Notes under the pieces: model-generated
Told to the model about the DNA's origin: nothing
What the model saw: only the letters and a program-made list of their open reading frames with translations
The model's database searches: none
DNA from: Stichopus chloronotus
Lineage: Eukaryota; Echinodermata; Holothuroidea; Aspidochirotida; Stichopodidae
DNA length: 64,000 nucleotides
Direction of reading: 5' to 3'
Assembly (NCBI GenBank): GCA_021234535.1
Contig: CM037833.1
Coordinates: forward strand, 5,478,709-5,542,708
In this document: positions 52,601-64,000 of the stretch, in pieces
How the letters are laid out: each line of letters starts with the position of its first letter
Position numbering within the stretch: position 1 is the stretch's first letter
Made by a program: the position numbers and the translations under genes

Positions 52601-53419
52601 TATGTCCTTATCATAAATATTTGTGGTTGCTTATACAGTTGCCAGTCCAGAAGATTGATAAAGAGCAAGTAATTAACTTCAGAAACACATATAATTTTGA
52701 ATGTGTGTGTTGTAAATTAATACACTCACTCAATAATCTATTCTGATTCTTTAAAAGTTAGGGTAGGGCAACGTCGCTTTCTAAATCAAGGACGCAATTG
52801 TATAGTTGTAAACCCATACGAAATGTTGATTGTATGCTGTGGTCCCTTTAAAATATCTGCTATCTGTCTAGGAATAACCTTATTAGAAGCATTCTATTTT
52901 ACTTAGTTTCCTTATCAAAAGACAACAAATACAATATTTTCGATTGATTGTACAGAAGACTTATCTCCAAATAAACAACAACAGTGATAGAACATAAGCG
53001 CTACATTTTAGGTTTCAACATAGCAGTTGGTGTGAATGAAACGGATTATGTACTCCTTTACGTCAATCTTTGCTGTTTATAGTTGTTCCACTGTAGTATA
53101 TCATATAGCCAGTTGGAGGATAATTTTTTTTCTGCTTCCTTTATGTGATTTGCTTTTCCCTGATTTCGTGTATTGCACATTTCCCCACACTCTAAAAGCT
53201 CAGAGAGAAAGGAGCACCAATGAAGTTACGGATGAATACCAGGCCCCTTCAGAGCCTGACATATTTGCTAAACACAGCTTAGGTTCCACTAACCATCAAC
53301 CAACTGCAATTTCGCATTTAATATGGGAAGAGGAACCATTGGTGTGTCCGAAAACGTTACATTGCCCAATGCGTCTGGTCTTGCAGAACATTGCGATACC
53401 CACGACATGAAAAAATTGT
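49641..53419. other. No gene recognised
   Basis: Contains poly-A (49744-49760) and poly-G (50469-50480) runs. I found no supported exon, no FReD piece and no retroelement. Open frames at 51818-52106 are short, overlapping and featureless. Confidence 0.5.
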
Positions 53420-56400
53420 ATTAAAAACGCTGGAGAGAGATACGCACCCGTTTTCGAACGAAGGGAAAGCTAAAAAAACACGTACAACTTTCGCTTACTT
53501 ACTTTTACCATTGAAGAAGTGATGGAAGCAGCGAAACAGATTTTTGACAAGCAACAAACTGCTTTCAAGATCAACGTTGGGCTTGGATTCTTTTTGCGCA
53601 ATGTCGAAACCTGTCAGTTACAATATTACTACGTTTCCAATAACACACGCCTCCGAGCCAGCGTTAGTGACCAGTCACACCAATTTTTTTACTTTCTTAA
53701 ACTCGATATCCTCAAAAGACCCCGTGGATCAAGTGCACTTGGCTAGACCCAATTCAAAATGGGTTGTGGAAATGGTGACGAATGCTACATTTTACGTGTT
53801 TAAGTTAGGCGACCACCCGATCGGAGGTGCTACTGTACTACCAAAGTTCATTACACGGAACAAAGCTATCGTGAGTCTCGAGAGAGCCAGAAACAAAAAT
53901 CACAGATACCATGAAAACCTTTGTCTCTTTAGATGTTTGGCCTTACATAAAGGGGCGTCAGTCAATGTTTACAAGAGAAAGCTATTAAACTGTACAGGCA
54001 AATGTATAGCATCAAACCCAAAGCCTTTGAGGGTGTACCGCTATCAAAATTACAGGACTTTGAAACTATTTTTCAAGTAATCATAATCGTGTATGAATTA
54101 CAAGAGCTGCTGAGAAGACCCAACGATGAGAATGAAGACGAAAAAAGCCATTCTACGCAAGCGAAAAACATGTCTCCATTCCATGCACCACTCAAACAGA
54201 CAGCCAGACTCATTCGGCGATCTCTGAAACGTTACGACGATACCATGTACCTGAACTTGTTCTGTGACCATTTTGCTTACATCCGAGATATTAACAAGTA
54301 CACGAAATACTATTAATGTCCCAAATGCCTAAAATTACAACGGCACCGTGGTATGCTACGACGTCACGAAACAAAGTGTAATGGTGTCGGGGTCAAACAT
54401 ACCTTTCCGGGAGGGGTGTACTCCCATCCTAAGACAGCGATCGAACTACTCGAAGAAGAAGGTATCTTCATTCCGATTCACTTACGATATTATTCACATC
54501 GAGCCGTCTACGACTTCGCATGTTGTTTCGAGACTGTGACTGAGGAAGCGTCAGCAACCAAAAAGTCGACAATGGAATCGATGCTCATTCCTCTGAGCGT
54601 GAGCGTCTGTAGCAACGTACCTGGGTACGAGAAACCCGTATGCTTTATCTCGGAAGGAAATGCAGACAGCTTACTTCAAAACATGCTTTGTTACTTAACA
54701 GAAATATCGCAGAAAAGCTCAACCATCCTCCGTGAAATCTATGGACCTTATGTACAAGAAATCGAGTCACGCATTGCCGACCAAAAGCAAGCTTTCGAAG
54801 AATTACGTGAACAACGTAAGAAACACGTAAGACCTCGCCAACACTATTTACAAGTGTTGCATGACAAATTGTTGGCGTATTTGAACGAACTCCCGGTGAT
54901 CGGTTTTAATTCTGGTACATATGACGTCAATTCGGTCAAGCAACATCTTTTTCTATGGTTGGTAGAAAACGATCCCCTGAAATTTATCGTTAAGAGGTGT
55001 AACAACTACATGGCCGTTAAATCAAAACACTTTCTGTTCTGGATATCGTCAATTTCATTGCTCCTAGTTTCAGCTATGATGCTTTTCTAAAAGCTTACGA
55101 TTGTTCTCAGAACAAAGGCTTTTTACTGTACAAATGGATTAACTTTGGCAATTTTAACAATACATCGTTGCCACCGCACGAAGCATTCTACAGCAATTTG
55201 AAAAAGCCCAACATCACCGCAGTAGAATATGCATACTGTCAGCAAGTATGGCACCAACACAGTATGAAAACCATGAAAGATTTCTTGGCCTGGTATAACA
55301 ATCTTGACGTCGGCCCCTTTTTGGAGGGGCTTGACAAAATGGCGCAATTCTACAGAGAAAGACACATCGATGTATTTAAAGATGGCATATCCGTACCCGG
55401 CCTCACCATGAAGTACCTCTTTCAAAAAGCTCAAAGCGAACCTTTTGCTTTATTCGACAAGAAAAACAAAGACTTGTACTATACATTCCGTACTAACCTC
55501 GTGGGAGGCCCATCTTTCATCGCTGTCAAGAAAAAGGAAAAACAAAGATTAGAGATACGGAGAATGTGTGTCAAAAGATTGTCGGTGTTTACGCGAACGC
55601 CCTCTATCTATGGGCGATCATGCAGAATATGCCCACCGGTCAATATCTGAGACGTCGAGAGACGACAGGGTTTAAATTAGAAAAGAGTCGTCCCATTAGT
55701 CTTGAATGGTAAGAATGGAAGGCGTATGTAGAACACAGTTTTATTCGGCACAAGGGGAATGACAAAGAAAAGAGGGTTGGCTTGCGAAGAATTCCCGTGG
55801 ACGGATTTTGTCAAGAGACGAAAACTGTTTATCAGTTTCACGGATGTTATTTCCACGGCCATAACTGTTACCTTACGCGAAACAAATGTTATACCATCGA
55901 AGAGGAGCAAACATTTGACAAGAGAAGACAGAAAACCGACAATGTCAGAAACTACATAAAATCTCTCGGGTACAACTACGAAGAGATACGGGAGTGCGAA
56001 TTTGTGAGACAGCGACAGACGTCACAAGAACTTCAACGCTTCCTTCACTCTCTACAGTTACCGCTGGAAAGAGTGAGGATGCTCACTCCACAGACGATTG
56101 TACAGGCGATTCGAGATGACCTGATTTTTTTTTTCAGAGATGTGCCCAATCTTCAAAAATACGGATATATCGATCGACGATATCGGTAAGCACATGAAAA
56201 ACTTTGCGCTGGAAGGAAACATTATGACGAAACCTCGTAGAAGTCTGATCGGCAGTATGTTTGGAGAAAACATTTTACTGGCCACGCCCCTAGTCAAGTG
56301 GTACCTCGATAAGGGCCTACAAATTACCCGAATCTATCAAGTAATCGAATTTACACCCAAACAGTGTTTTAAAACGTTTGGAGATGCCGTGTCAGACGCG

Positions 56401-57210
56401 AGAAGGGAGGGCGATCGTGATCCGTCAAAAGCCATCATTGCCGATACGATGAAACTCATAGGCTATTCGTCCTACGGCAAAACCATCACAAACAAAGAAG
56501 GGCACCGTACCATTCATATTGCGCCAGAGGACAAAGCTTCCATGCTCATTAATGAAACAAACTTCCGAGACTTAAGTGAAATTTCGACCGACTGTTACGA
56601 GGTGGAGTCAGCAAAACGGTCTATTGCTATTGATTTACCCATTCAGATTGGCTGCTTCGTGTACCAGTATACGAAGCTGAGAATGCTCGAATTCTATTAC
56701 GACTTCTTAGACAAATACTTTGACCGTCAATACTGGGAGTACGTAGAAATGGACACAGACTCGGCGTACATCGCCATTGCATCGGACAAACTCGTCGATC
56801 TGGTCAAACCAGAATTAAAAGAAATCTATCACAGAAAGAAGCGTTATTGGTTTCCACGTACGGACACTGAAGAGCATAAACACTATGACAAACGGACTCC
56901 CGGGCTGTTCAAATTCGAATGGGAAGGCGATGGGATTGTAGCTTTGAACAGTAAGATGTATTACTGTTATGCTGGCGTGAAAGACAAATTTAGTTGTAAG
57001 GGCATTAATAAGAAACGCAACAAGGTCGGGAAAGATATTTACTTGGGCGTACTGAATACGAAAGCCGTTGTAACCGGTCAAAACAAGGGTTTCAGGGTAA
57101 AGGACAACCGAGTGTATACATACTCACAAATTAAGACAGGTTTTACTTATTTTTATCCCAAGCGAAAGGTGTTAGAAAACGGTTTACAGACAAGCTACCT
57201 CGATATCTAG
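53420..57210 (+). pseudogene. Family-B (protein-primed type) DNA polymerase of a Polinton-like or virus-derived element, frameshifted
   Basis: Pieces in order across frames: an N-terminal region (IRTRFRTKGK at about 53440; FKINVGLGFFLRN near 53565), NLCLFRCLALHKG (about 53920), a Cys/His knuckle (CPKC...H...C, 54317-54380), and VYDFACCFE (exo I region, Asp at 54512). Exo II GFNSGTYD is at 54900-54925. ALYLWAI-like palm text is near 55600, and VDGFCQET is at about 55800. One long open part, 56140-57210, holds KLIGYSSYGKT (motif B region), EMDTDSAYIA (motif C, DTDS at 56752-56763) and a C-terminal FYPKRKVL. There are stops at 54314 and 55707 and frame changes near 55030, 55570, 55770 and 56130. 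The protein would have replicated a linear element with a protein primer. No integrase, capsid or ATPase gene is seen beside it. Confidence 0.8.
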
Positions 57211-58720
<1,510 letters not shown>

Positions 58721-59077
58721 ATACTCTCGGTATCGCTTTCCAGATCTTCTACCTCTGTCTTAAAAACATATTTTCGTGGATTTACCCAATCCATTCATTC
58801 GCACCGCATCATTCACCCCCATAAATTATACGTCAATGTCATCTCCATGAGCATAAAAACATGTTTACAATATCCGAGACTACAAGGTCCTTCAGACTGC
58901 AAGAGGCGGGCGTCTCCTTTCTTTTCATTTCACCACCTCAGTGAACCCACCTCATTTACCCACCTCAAAAAAGGTGTCTGCGGTGCATACTATACTACTA
59001 AAATATACCGATTGCTCTAACAGAGTACGTTATACGGGTACTGATACGTACTGACTGTTTCTTTTTTCGGTCTGCAG

Positions 59078-59379
59078 CTTGTAATCTTAGTAATAACAGA
59101 GGAAGACAATTCAGCACTTACGACCAAGACAATGACGAGTGCGGTACTCATAACTGTGCAGAGAGACACAGAAGCAGCTGGTGGCATTTAAGTTATTATT
59201 GCTCTTATTGTTATAGTGCATATTGCTATCGTTTCCGATACAGCAGCAGCTGTACTACTTACTGCACTTATGGAAACCTCAATGGAGACTACAATGGAGA
59301 GGATGGAGAGAGGATTTTCTCTTGTGATAATAATTACTGCAACCTCACATTTGTAGAAATGAAAATTCGTCCTTCTTGA
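59078..59379 (+). CDS. FReD locus C: orphan terminal exon with Tyr/Cys-rich insertion
   Basis: The acceptor is 'ttttcggtctgcag', phase 1 as in other FReD last exons. It is open for 99 codons to TGA (59377-59379). It has RGRQFSTYDQDNDECG (calcium site), CAERHRSSWWHL, then an insertion YYCSYCYSAYCYRFRYSSSC, followed by NLNGDYNG and FVEMKIRPS. It has the same insertion position and SSSC core as gene A but is richer in Cys and poorer in Tyr runs. It is intact, yet I find no alpha or beta exon in the ~2 kb between it and the polymerase relic. It is either a solitary duplicated exon or the end of a gene whose upstream exons lie far away. An AATAAA lies at 59573-59578. Confidence 0.8.
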
Positions 59380-59572
59380 GTTGACTAAGTTAGGAAGCAC
59401 TTATTCCTGATATTAGGACTGCAACAGTAAAACAAAAGACTTAGGAAACAAGACAACCTCTACGGATGTTTGGTATTTTCTTTGAATATCACAACGTCTA
59501 ATGACGTAGACGAGTTAGAGGTGACCTGTTACATTTTAGTTTCAGTATGCAATTCAGTTTAAACTTTACAAG

Positions 59573-59578
59573 AATAAA
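59573..59578 (+). terminator. Polyadenylation signal of FReD locus C
   Basis: AATAAA 194 bases after the stop, at a spacing similar to gene A. Confidence 0.4.
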
Positions 59579-59579
59579 T

Positions 59580-60952
59580 CATCCGGATTTGAATCTCAAA
59601 GTAGAGTCAAATTTAACTTAAGTTTGTCAGCTGAATTGTCTCTAATTATACGGGAACATATCGCTAGTACTGTATTATTAATATTATATGTCAGATTCGG
59701 AATGATAATAACTGAAACGATTTCATGAATTTTTTTTAAGCGTCCTCTCTTATTGAAAACTGCACCAGTTGGCTTTATTCTTTGATGAATATTGTTCTAT
59801 TTATTGTGGCAATATGATGGATTTTTCATGTTTTTTTTCCTCAGAGCCAGTTTTGAAAAAAAGTTACACACTCTTGTCATTCCTGAATTTATCCCTTTGG
59901 CATGATTACAACATTGATATCATTTTAACGTCATTACTCTTACTCATTCTGGTACAACATCACCCTAAACAGTCTATCTATTTATTTAAAAAAAATATAA
60001 AGTATCTCATTTACTTTGTAAGGAATGGCAAGCAAAACAAATATTACTCTGCGCAAAAGCAAGTTAATGTAAGCTTATTTGTTCTCGTAGAGGATTTAAA
60101 AGCTAAATGAGTAATTTGGCTTTTAATCTGTTTATAAACAACATCATCGCAACGTAATAAATTGGACATGCAAGTCCTGTAATTATTTTATCAAGAAGAT
60201 CATGAACATGAAACCTTTGTACAGGTAACCCATGCCAGGGGCATAATACTCCCACAATATGTACAATTGAACAAACGCTGGGACTTTTAATAACCCTGTA
60301 ATTAAAAATATATTACATTCAATCCTGTTAAACGAGAAGAGGTGATAAATATGGATATTACTGAGCTCATGATATAGCTATATACACTGCTCTACCACAC
60401 AATCCGAACACTAACTGTATGCAGAATATATATGCATCTTTGCGTACCCTGTAATAAGCTTCTGTATGTTTTTGTTTCATAACATGTTATAACCTCAGGG
60501 TGCTTAAACTCTACAACTACAAAAGTATGGGGTCTATATGTACACCTTTAGATTCTCTCTCTCTTTTTTTGACGTTGTTTCCTCCGTTTATTGGTTCCCA
60601 ACCAAAAATAACATTATTAGACAATATAATTAAGGAAACAAAGATGAACCTGAAGTTTAATTACAATGTTACTTTTACAATATTAACGATAGTATCCTCA
60701 TGTCAAGGAATTTTGACGAAGAAAGTCGATTGAATTCTACATGAACTCTGAACTTTATTTCTTTCATAATGGCCTGTTGTATCTGTCGTCCTGTTGAAGC
60801 ATTACCTTTAGACTCGTGAGTACATCTGGACTTCCCCACAATAGATTTACAAATGCCGAATACTACATAGATTCAAGGTAAGACTATTTTGCAGATTGTG
60901 TCCGTGGTACAGCCATAAAGAAAAATATCTCAAACGAAAATGGTTTTAAAAT
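59580..60952. other. No gene recognised
   Basis: AT-rich. The open frame 59769-60110 shows no domain and no splice-supported partner. Confidence 0.55.
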
Positions 60953-62640
60953 TTAACAAACGACTTTATATGCGTTTTTCCCGTGAAATAACTGGCTTAA
61001 TGTTGGCACATTCCTAAAATAAATGACTGATCGTTTCGACCGCTTTACAGTTTTTTTTTTTTTTTTCCTAGGACAAATAGCTCCCCACATCCACCACCCA
61101 GCAATCTTATCACCTCTGTATAGAATGTGGTGGGTTAGTTTCCGCTGAAAATCCTGTAATTTGTTGTCAATGAGTTTGTTAAAAAGTAGACTCCACATAT
61201 TTTCTCAAAGAAACGACTGACTTCCCGAGGCGTGACCTTGTCGGCCTTGTTGAAGGCTTTAACAATAGTCTCAGTGTTCGTACAATTTTTCAAAAAGTGG
61301 TAATGAGTAAATTGAAGTTTATAGATCAGGTTACAGACATGTGTTACATTACTAGAACAAACAGGGGAATTTGGCCTAGCGTTAAACCAGGTAACTAGGC
61401 ATGGACGACGAAGTTGACACCATATAATACCTAGAAAGCAATAAATACAAAAGGGGGGGGGGGGGGGCTGAGTTTCGATGGTAGCGAATAGAAGTTGACA
61501 AGAAGAGCATCCATCTTTGCCCTAAGTCGTCTAATCCCAGTTCACCCTTGGCTCTGTATGATGTGACAGCGTTTCTGGTACGTAGATCGGGTTTTTTTTA
61601 TTCCTGCAAGAATGAGAAAACCACAGTGTTTAAAGCCAGGAAAACTGTCTGAAATAGGGAAAAACCGGGGCCACAAAGTAAAACATAAGATAAATTGCAA
61701 TATGATGGATACTTAGACAAGTAAAGTAAGGTGCCTATTTTTCAACAATTAAGTGATCTGTTAATCTTATCGACCTTTTAATCCCAATTTGAGTCTAAGA
61801 CGTCTTTCGTCCCTAAAATAATCCCTGTAACTGTGATAAAAAAAATCTGCTCCAGGCAATGTTGGAGGGCAGACAAATGAAGGTTTTTCCCATGATAAAG
61901 CTACGTGATTTGTTTTTAAATTAATATTGGCATACGGCACCAATGTCAAATATGCGTAGAAAGTGGTGGATGTCATTATCACCTGAGGCCACACATGTGG
62001 CGTCGCCTGCATGATGGAGCAGTTTAACTTTTTTACCGTTATTTCCTGCAAAACAAAACTCCGCATGTTTTAATTGAACTCGATGTAACTAGTTATCGTC
62101 TCGATATACGTGATATACAGGAGAGGTGATAAGGGGCAATCTTGTCTTACGCCTCTAGAAATGTGAACTATTTCGGGCATAAAACCGTTGATTAAAATAC
62201 AACTATATATGCTGAAGTATTAAATATTGATTAATGAAACAAATATCTTTCCAAACTTCAACTTAAAAAGATTCGTCCTCTTCACTTTGTCTAAAGCCTT
62301 GTGTTGGTCGATTGAAACCAAGGCACAAGGATTCGATTTGAACTTGGAAAAGCTAATAGTATCTCTAATCAGATACAGATTGTTTTGAATAGATCTACCA
62401 GAAACGGAGCCAAATTGAAAATCATTAATGGCAGAGGGAAGGATTTCAGCAAGCTTGACTTGTAACGTTTTTACTAGAATTTTGTAAACAGTGTTTAATA
62501 ACGTAATAGGACACTTTTTTGATGGTTTTCCTTTGTCTCCATACTTAGACAAGAGTGTCATAATGCCAGTGCATTGGGAAGCGGAGAAAAACTCACTGTC
62601 AAAAATATTGTTGAAAACATTACAGTAAATCTTTACGAAA
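60953..62640 (-). mobile_element. Degenerate L1/Tx1-like LINE fragment
   Basis: Minus strand. 62640-62220 carries an RT start: PITLLNTVYKILVK, then FQFGSVSGRSIQNNLYLIRD and ALVSIDQHKALDKV, the fingers/palm pattern of L1-clade RTs. Around 61600-61490 are FLILAGIKKTRSTYQKRC and GELGLDDL. Around 61190-61120 is LQDFQRKLTHHILYRGD, as in the C-terminal region of these proteins. Frames shift repeatedly and the catalytic xADD segment was not recovered. A poly-G run at 61454-61467 interrupts it. Confidence 0.7.
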
Positions 62641-63344
62641 AATATAAAAGAAAGGTGTGGTGAAACTCATAAGGCAGACCATTGCTTCCATGAGACTTGT
62701 GTTTAGCTTAAGCGGAGAATACATGCAACATGTCAGAAAGAAGCAAATGCTGTTCTAAGCTAGTTTTTTGTAAGCTGGCATTCTTTGGGATTGTTAGGGA
62801 AACCGGACATGTCTTCAGAACACATGGGTATTTCGGTGATTTCAACTTTAAGTTTCGAGAAGAAATGTGCTCCAGTAGGGGCTTGAACTCTGAAGAAAAC
62901 TTCTTTACAACCTCTCGCTACTTAGGCATGATATGGTTCTCAAAACAATTGTGGGTAACTTTGATGGTTCAGCGGGGTCCTCCGGAGGAGAACGGAGCCT
63001 CGACCGTGATCTCTCCTGCTTTCTCGGGGGCTGATACGAAGCTTTCCTTCTTTGACGTTCTGGGGCACCCATTTTCTTGGAGCTTGTCTACGGTTGCGAC
63101 TCAGACTTATTTTTTGTTGTAGAAAAGAAAACCACGCCCGAGGGAACACCTGGGACGGTAGAGGTTTAATTTCGTTTATGAGCTTATCTTAGACAAAAAC
63201 ACTTTTCTTTCGCCATAATATTACTTTAAATATATAATTTGTGTGCAACTTTTAACCTTCCTCTCAACATGTTTTCTCCAGCGCAACGAAATACCTGTCA
63301 CGGTAGTCTTTCTTTATTTGGACTAAGCTGATCCTTGTTTTAAT
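62641..63344. other. Unassigned, possibly LINE-derived
   Basis: An open frame on plus (62730-63122) and an overlapping one on minus (62940-63149) both lack recognisable motifs. The position between two L1-like fragments makes element origin likely, but I cannot show it. Confidence 0.4.
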
Positions 63345-63600
63345 GCCTGTTAGGAAATCACCAGGCACTTATGGTCTCCAAGCAGAATTTTATATCATTT
63401 TCTAGGATGACGAATGGCAGCTCGTCCTTAACTCTTTTAACAATGCCCAACAGAGAGGCTACATTACCGACGAACAGGGACGGCAGTCGATTACTCTTAT
63501 CCTCAAGCCCTCCAAACATTTTATTAAAAAAAAAAATTGCGTCCTGTTGCCCTATGAAATGTTGATTACAAAATCAGTTCCGAAAGCTTTGGAAACCTTT
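63345..63600 (+). mobile_element. L1-like LINE RT fragment
   Basis: Plus strand. KSPGTYGLQAEFYIIF, then NNAQQRGYITDEQGR and ITLILKPSK, then a 'RP-ALL-VDYKI'-like stretch after a poly-A indel. This is the N-terminal RT region of L1-clade elements. It has one in-frame stop and a frameshift. Orientation is opposite to the 61-62.6 kb fragment. Confidence 0.7.
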
Positions 63601-64000
63601 TTTTTTCTTTAAAGGTCGTTTTTGTAGGAGAGAACATTAGATGTATCAAATATGGTTTGATGAAATAATTGAAAGCGATCTTGGTAGGTCGATTTTGGGA
63701 ATTGTAACTGATTAGATGAGCAACATTATCAGAAAGATGTCAATCCTATAACTATTTAGTTAAATTCCACTCTCTGGAGGGTAGGAGGTAAATGGAAAAC
63801 TGCTAGCCATATTATTTTCTTCGGTGAATTCGTGACAGGAAAGAGCATCACCGTTATTAAGAAATGAGTCCTTAATAGTGTAGGCCTATGCATACTGAGA
63901 AATTAACAAACTCGAAGACACATGGTTTTTATGAATTTTAATGTAGGAATTGTTTATAATGTATTGACTAGACTACTGTTGAGGGGGGTGGCAACTAAAA
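63601..64000. other. No gene recognised
   Basis: No supported feature to the end of the window. Confidence 0.5.

Noticed and set aside
53036..53410. Plus-strand 124-codon frame with a hydrophobic start, just before the polymerase
   Set aside because: Only its last part may belong to the polymerase N-terminal region in another frame; the hydrophobic start has no family match that I recognise.
55677..57081. Minus-strand frames across the polymerase relic
   Set aside because: Antisense shadows of the plus-strand polymerase pieces.
62730..63149. 130-codon plus frame and overlapping minus frame between LINE pieces
   Set aside because: No recognisable motif in either; may be LINE remnant, but nothing shows it.

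Overview
The window is from an AT-rich, intron-containing animal genome that carries many different transposable elements. Fibrinogen-related lectin genes, an EGF-fibrinogen architecture, Penelope-like elements and a tyrosine-recombinase/SET gene suggest a marine invertebrate deuterostome. An echinoderm, and within echinoderms a sea cucumber, is my best guess. The species cannot be proven from the sequence alone. Genes were called by hand from exon translations, splice sites and intron phase.

Layout. 1-8 kb holds no gene. It has a tandem array of roughly 400-bp units (2.2-4.95 kb) and then repeats bounded by GATTCCTTG/CAAGGAATC inverted ends and rich in AGGTCA direct repeats (5.0-7.45 kb). 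8.07-17.06 kb (+) holds a multi-exon gene: the C-terminal half of a KMT5A-like SET domain, a long acidic linker broken by several frameshifts, two zinc fingers with a tyrosine-recombinase fold in one long exon, then small exons ending in a basic SANT-like tail. 22.2-24.6 kb is a palindromic nest of Penelope-like element (PLE) fragments between (AT)n tracts, and it contains a well-formed hammerhead ribozyme. 24.7-28.9 kb is a degenerate Ty3/Gypsy element cut off by a 100-N gap.

30.9-59.4 kb is a cluster of fibrinogen-related (FReD) genes and relics. Gene A (+, 30.96-34.16 kb) has a partial FReD, an EGF-like region and a FReD with a tyrosine/cysteine-rich end. There is a dead middle-exon relic at 36.9 kb (+). 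Gene B (-, 40.66-44.78 kb) is a complete five-exon secreted FReD of 270 residues. Locus C (+, 59.08-59.38 kb) is an orphan terminal exon sharing gene A's unusual insertion. Between and around them lie a 293-bp TA-flanked MITE (34.9 kb), tandem repeats (38.2 and 47.1 kb), a 5'-truncated non-LTR retrotransposon (48.3-49.6 kb, -), and a frameshifted protein-primed family-B DNA polymerase of a Polinton-like or virus-derived element (53.4-57.2 kb, +). Fragments of L1/Tx1-like LINEs lie at 60.95-62.64 kb (-) and 63.35-63.6 kb (+).

Functionally, the intact part is the FReD cluster, probably secreted lectins of innate immunity. The recombinase-SET gene is the most unusual gene. The rest is mobile DNA in various states of decay.
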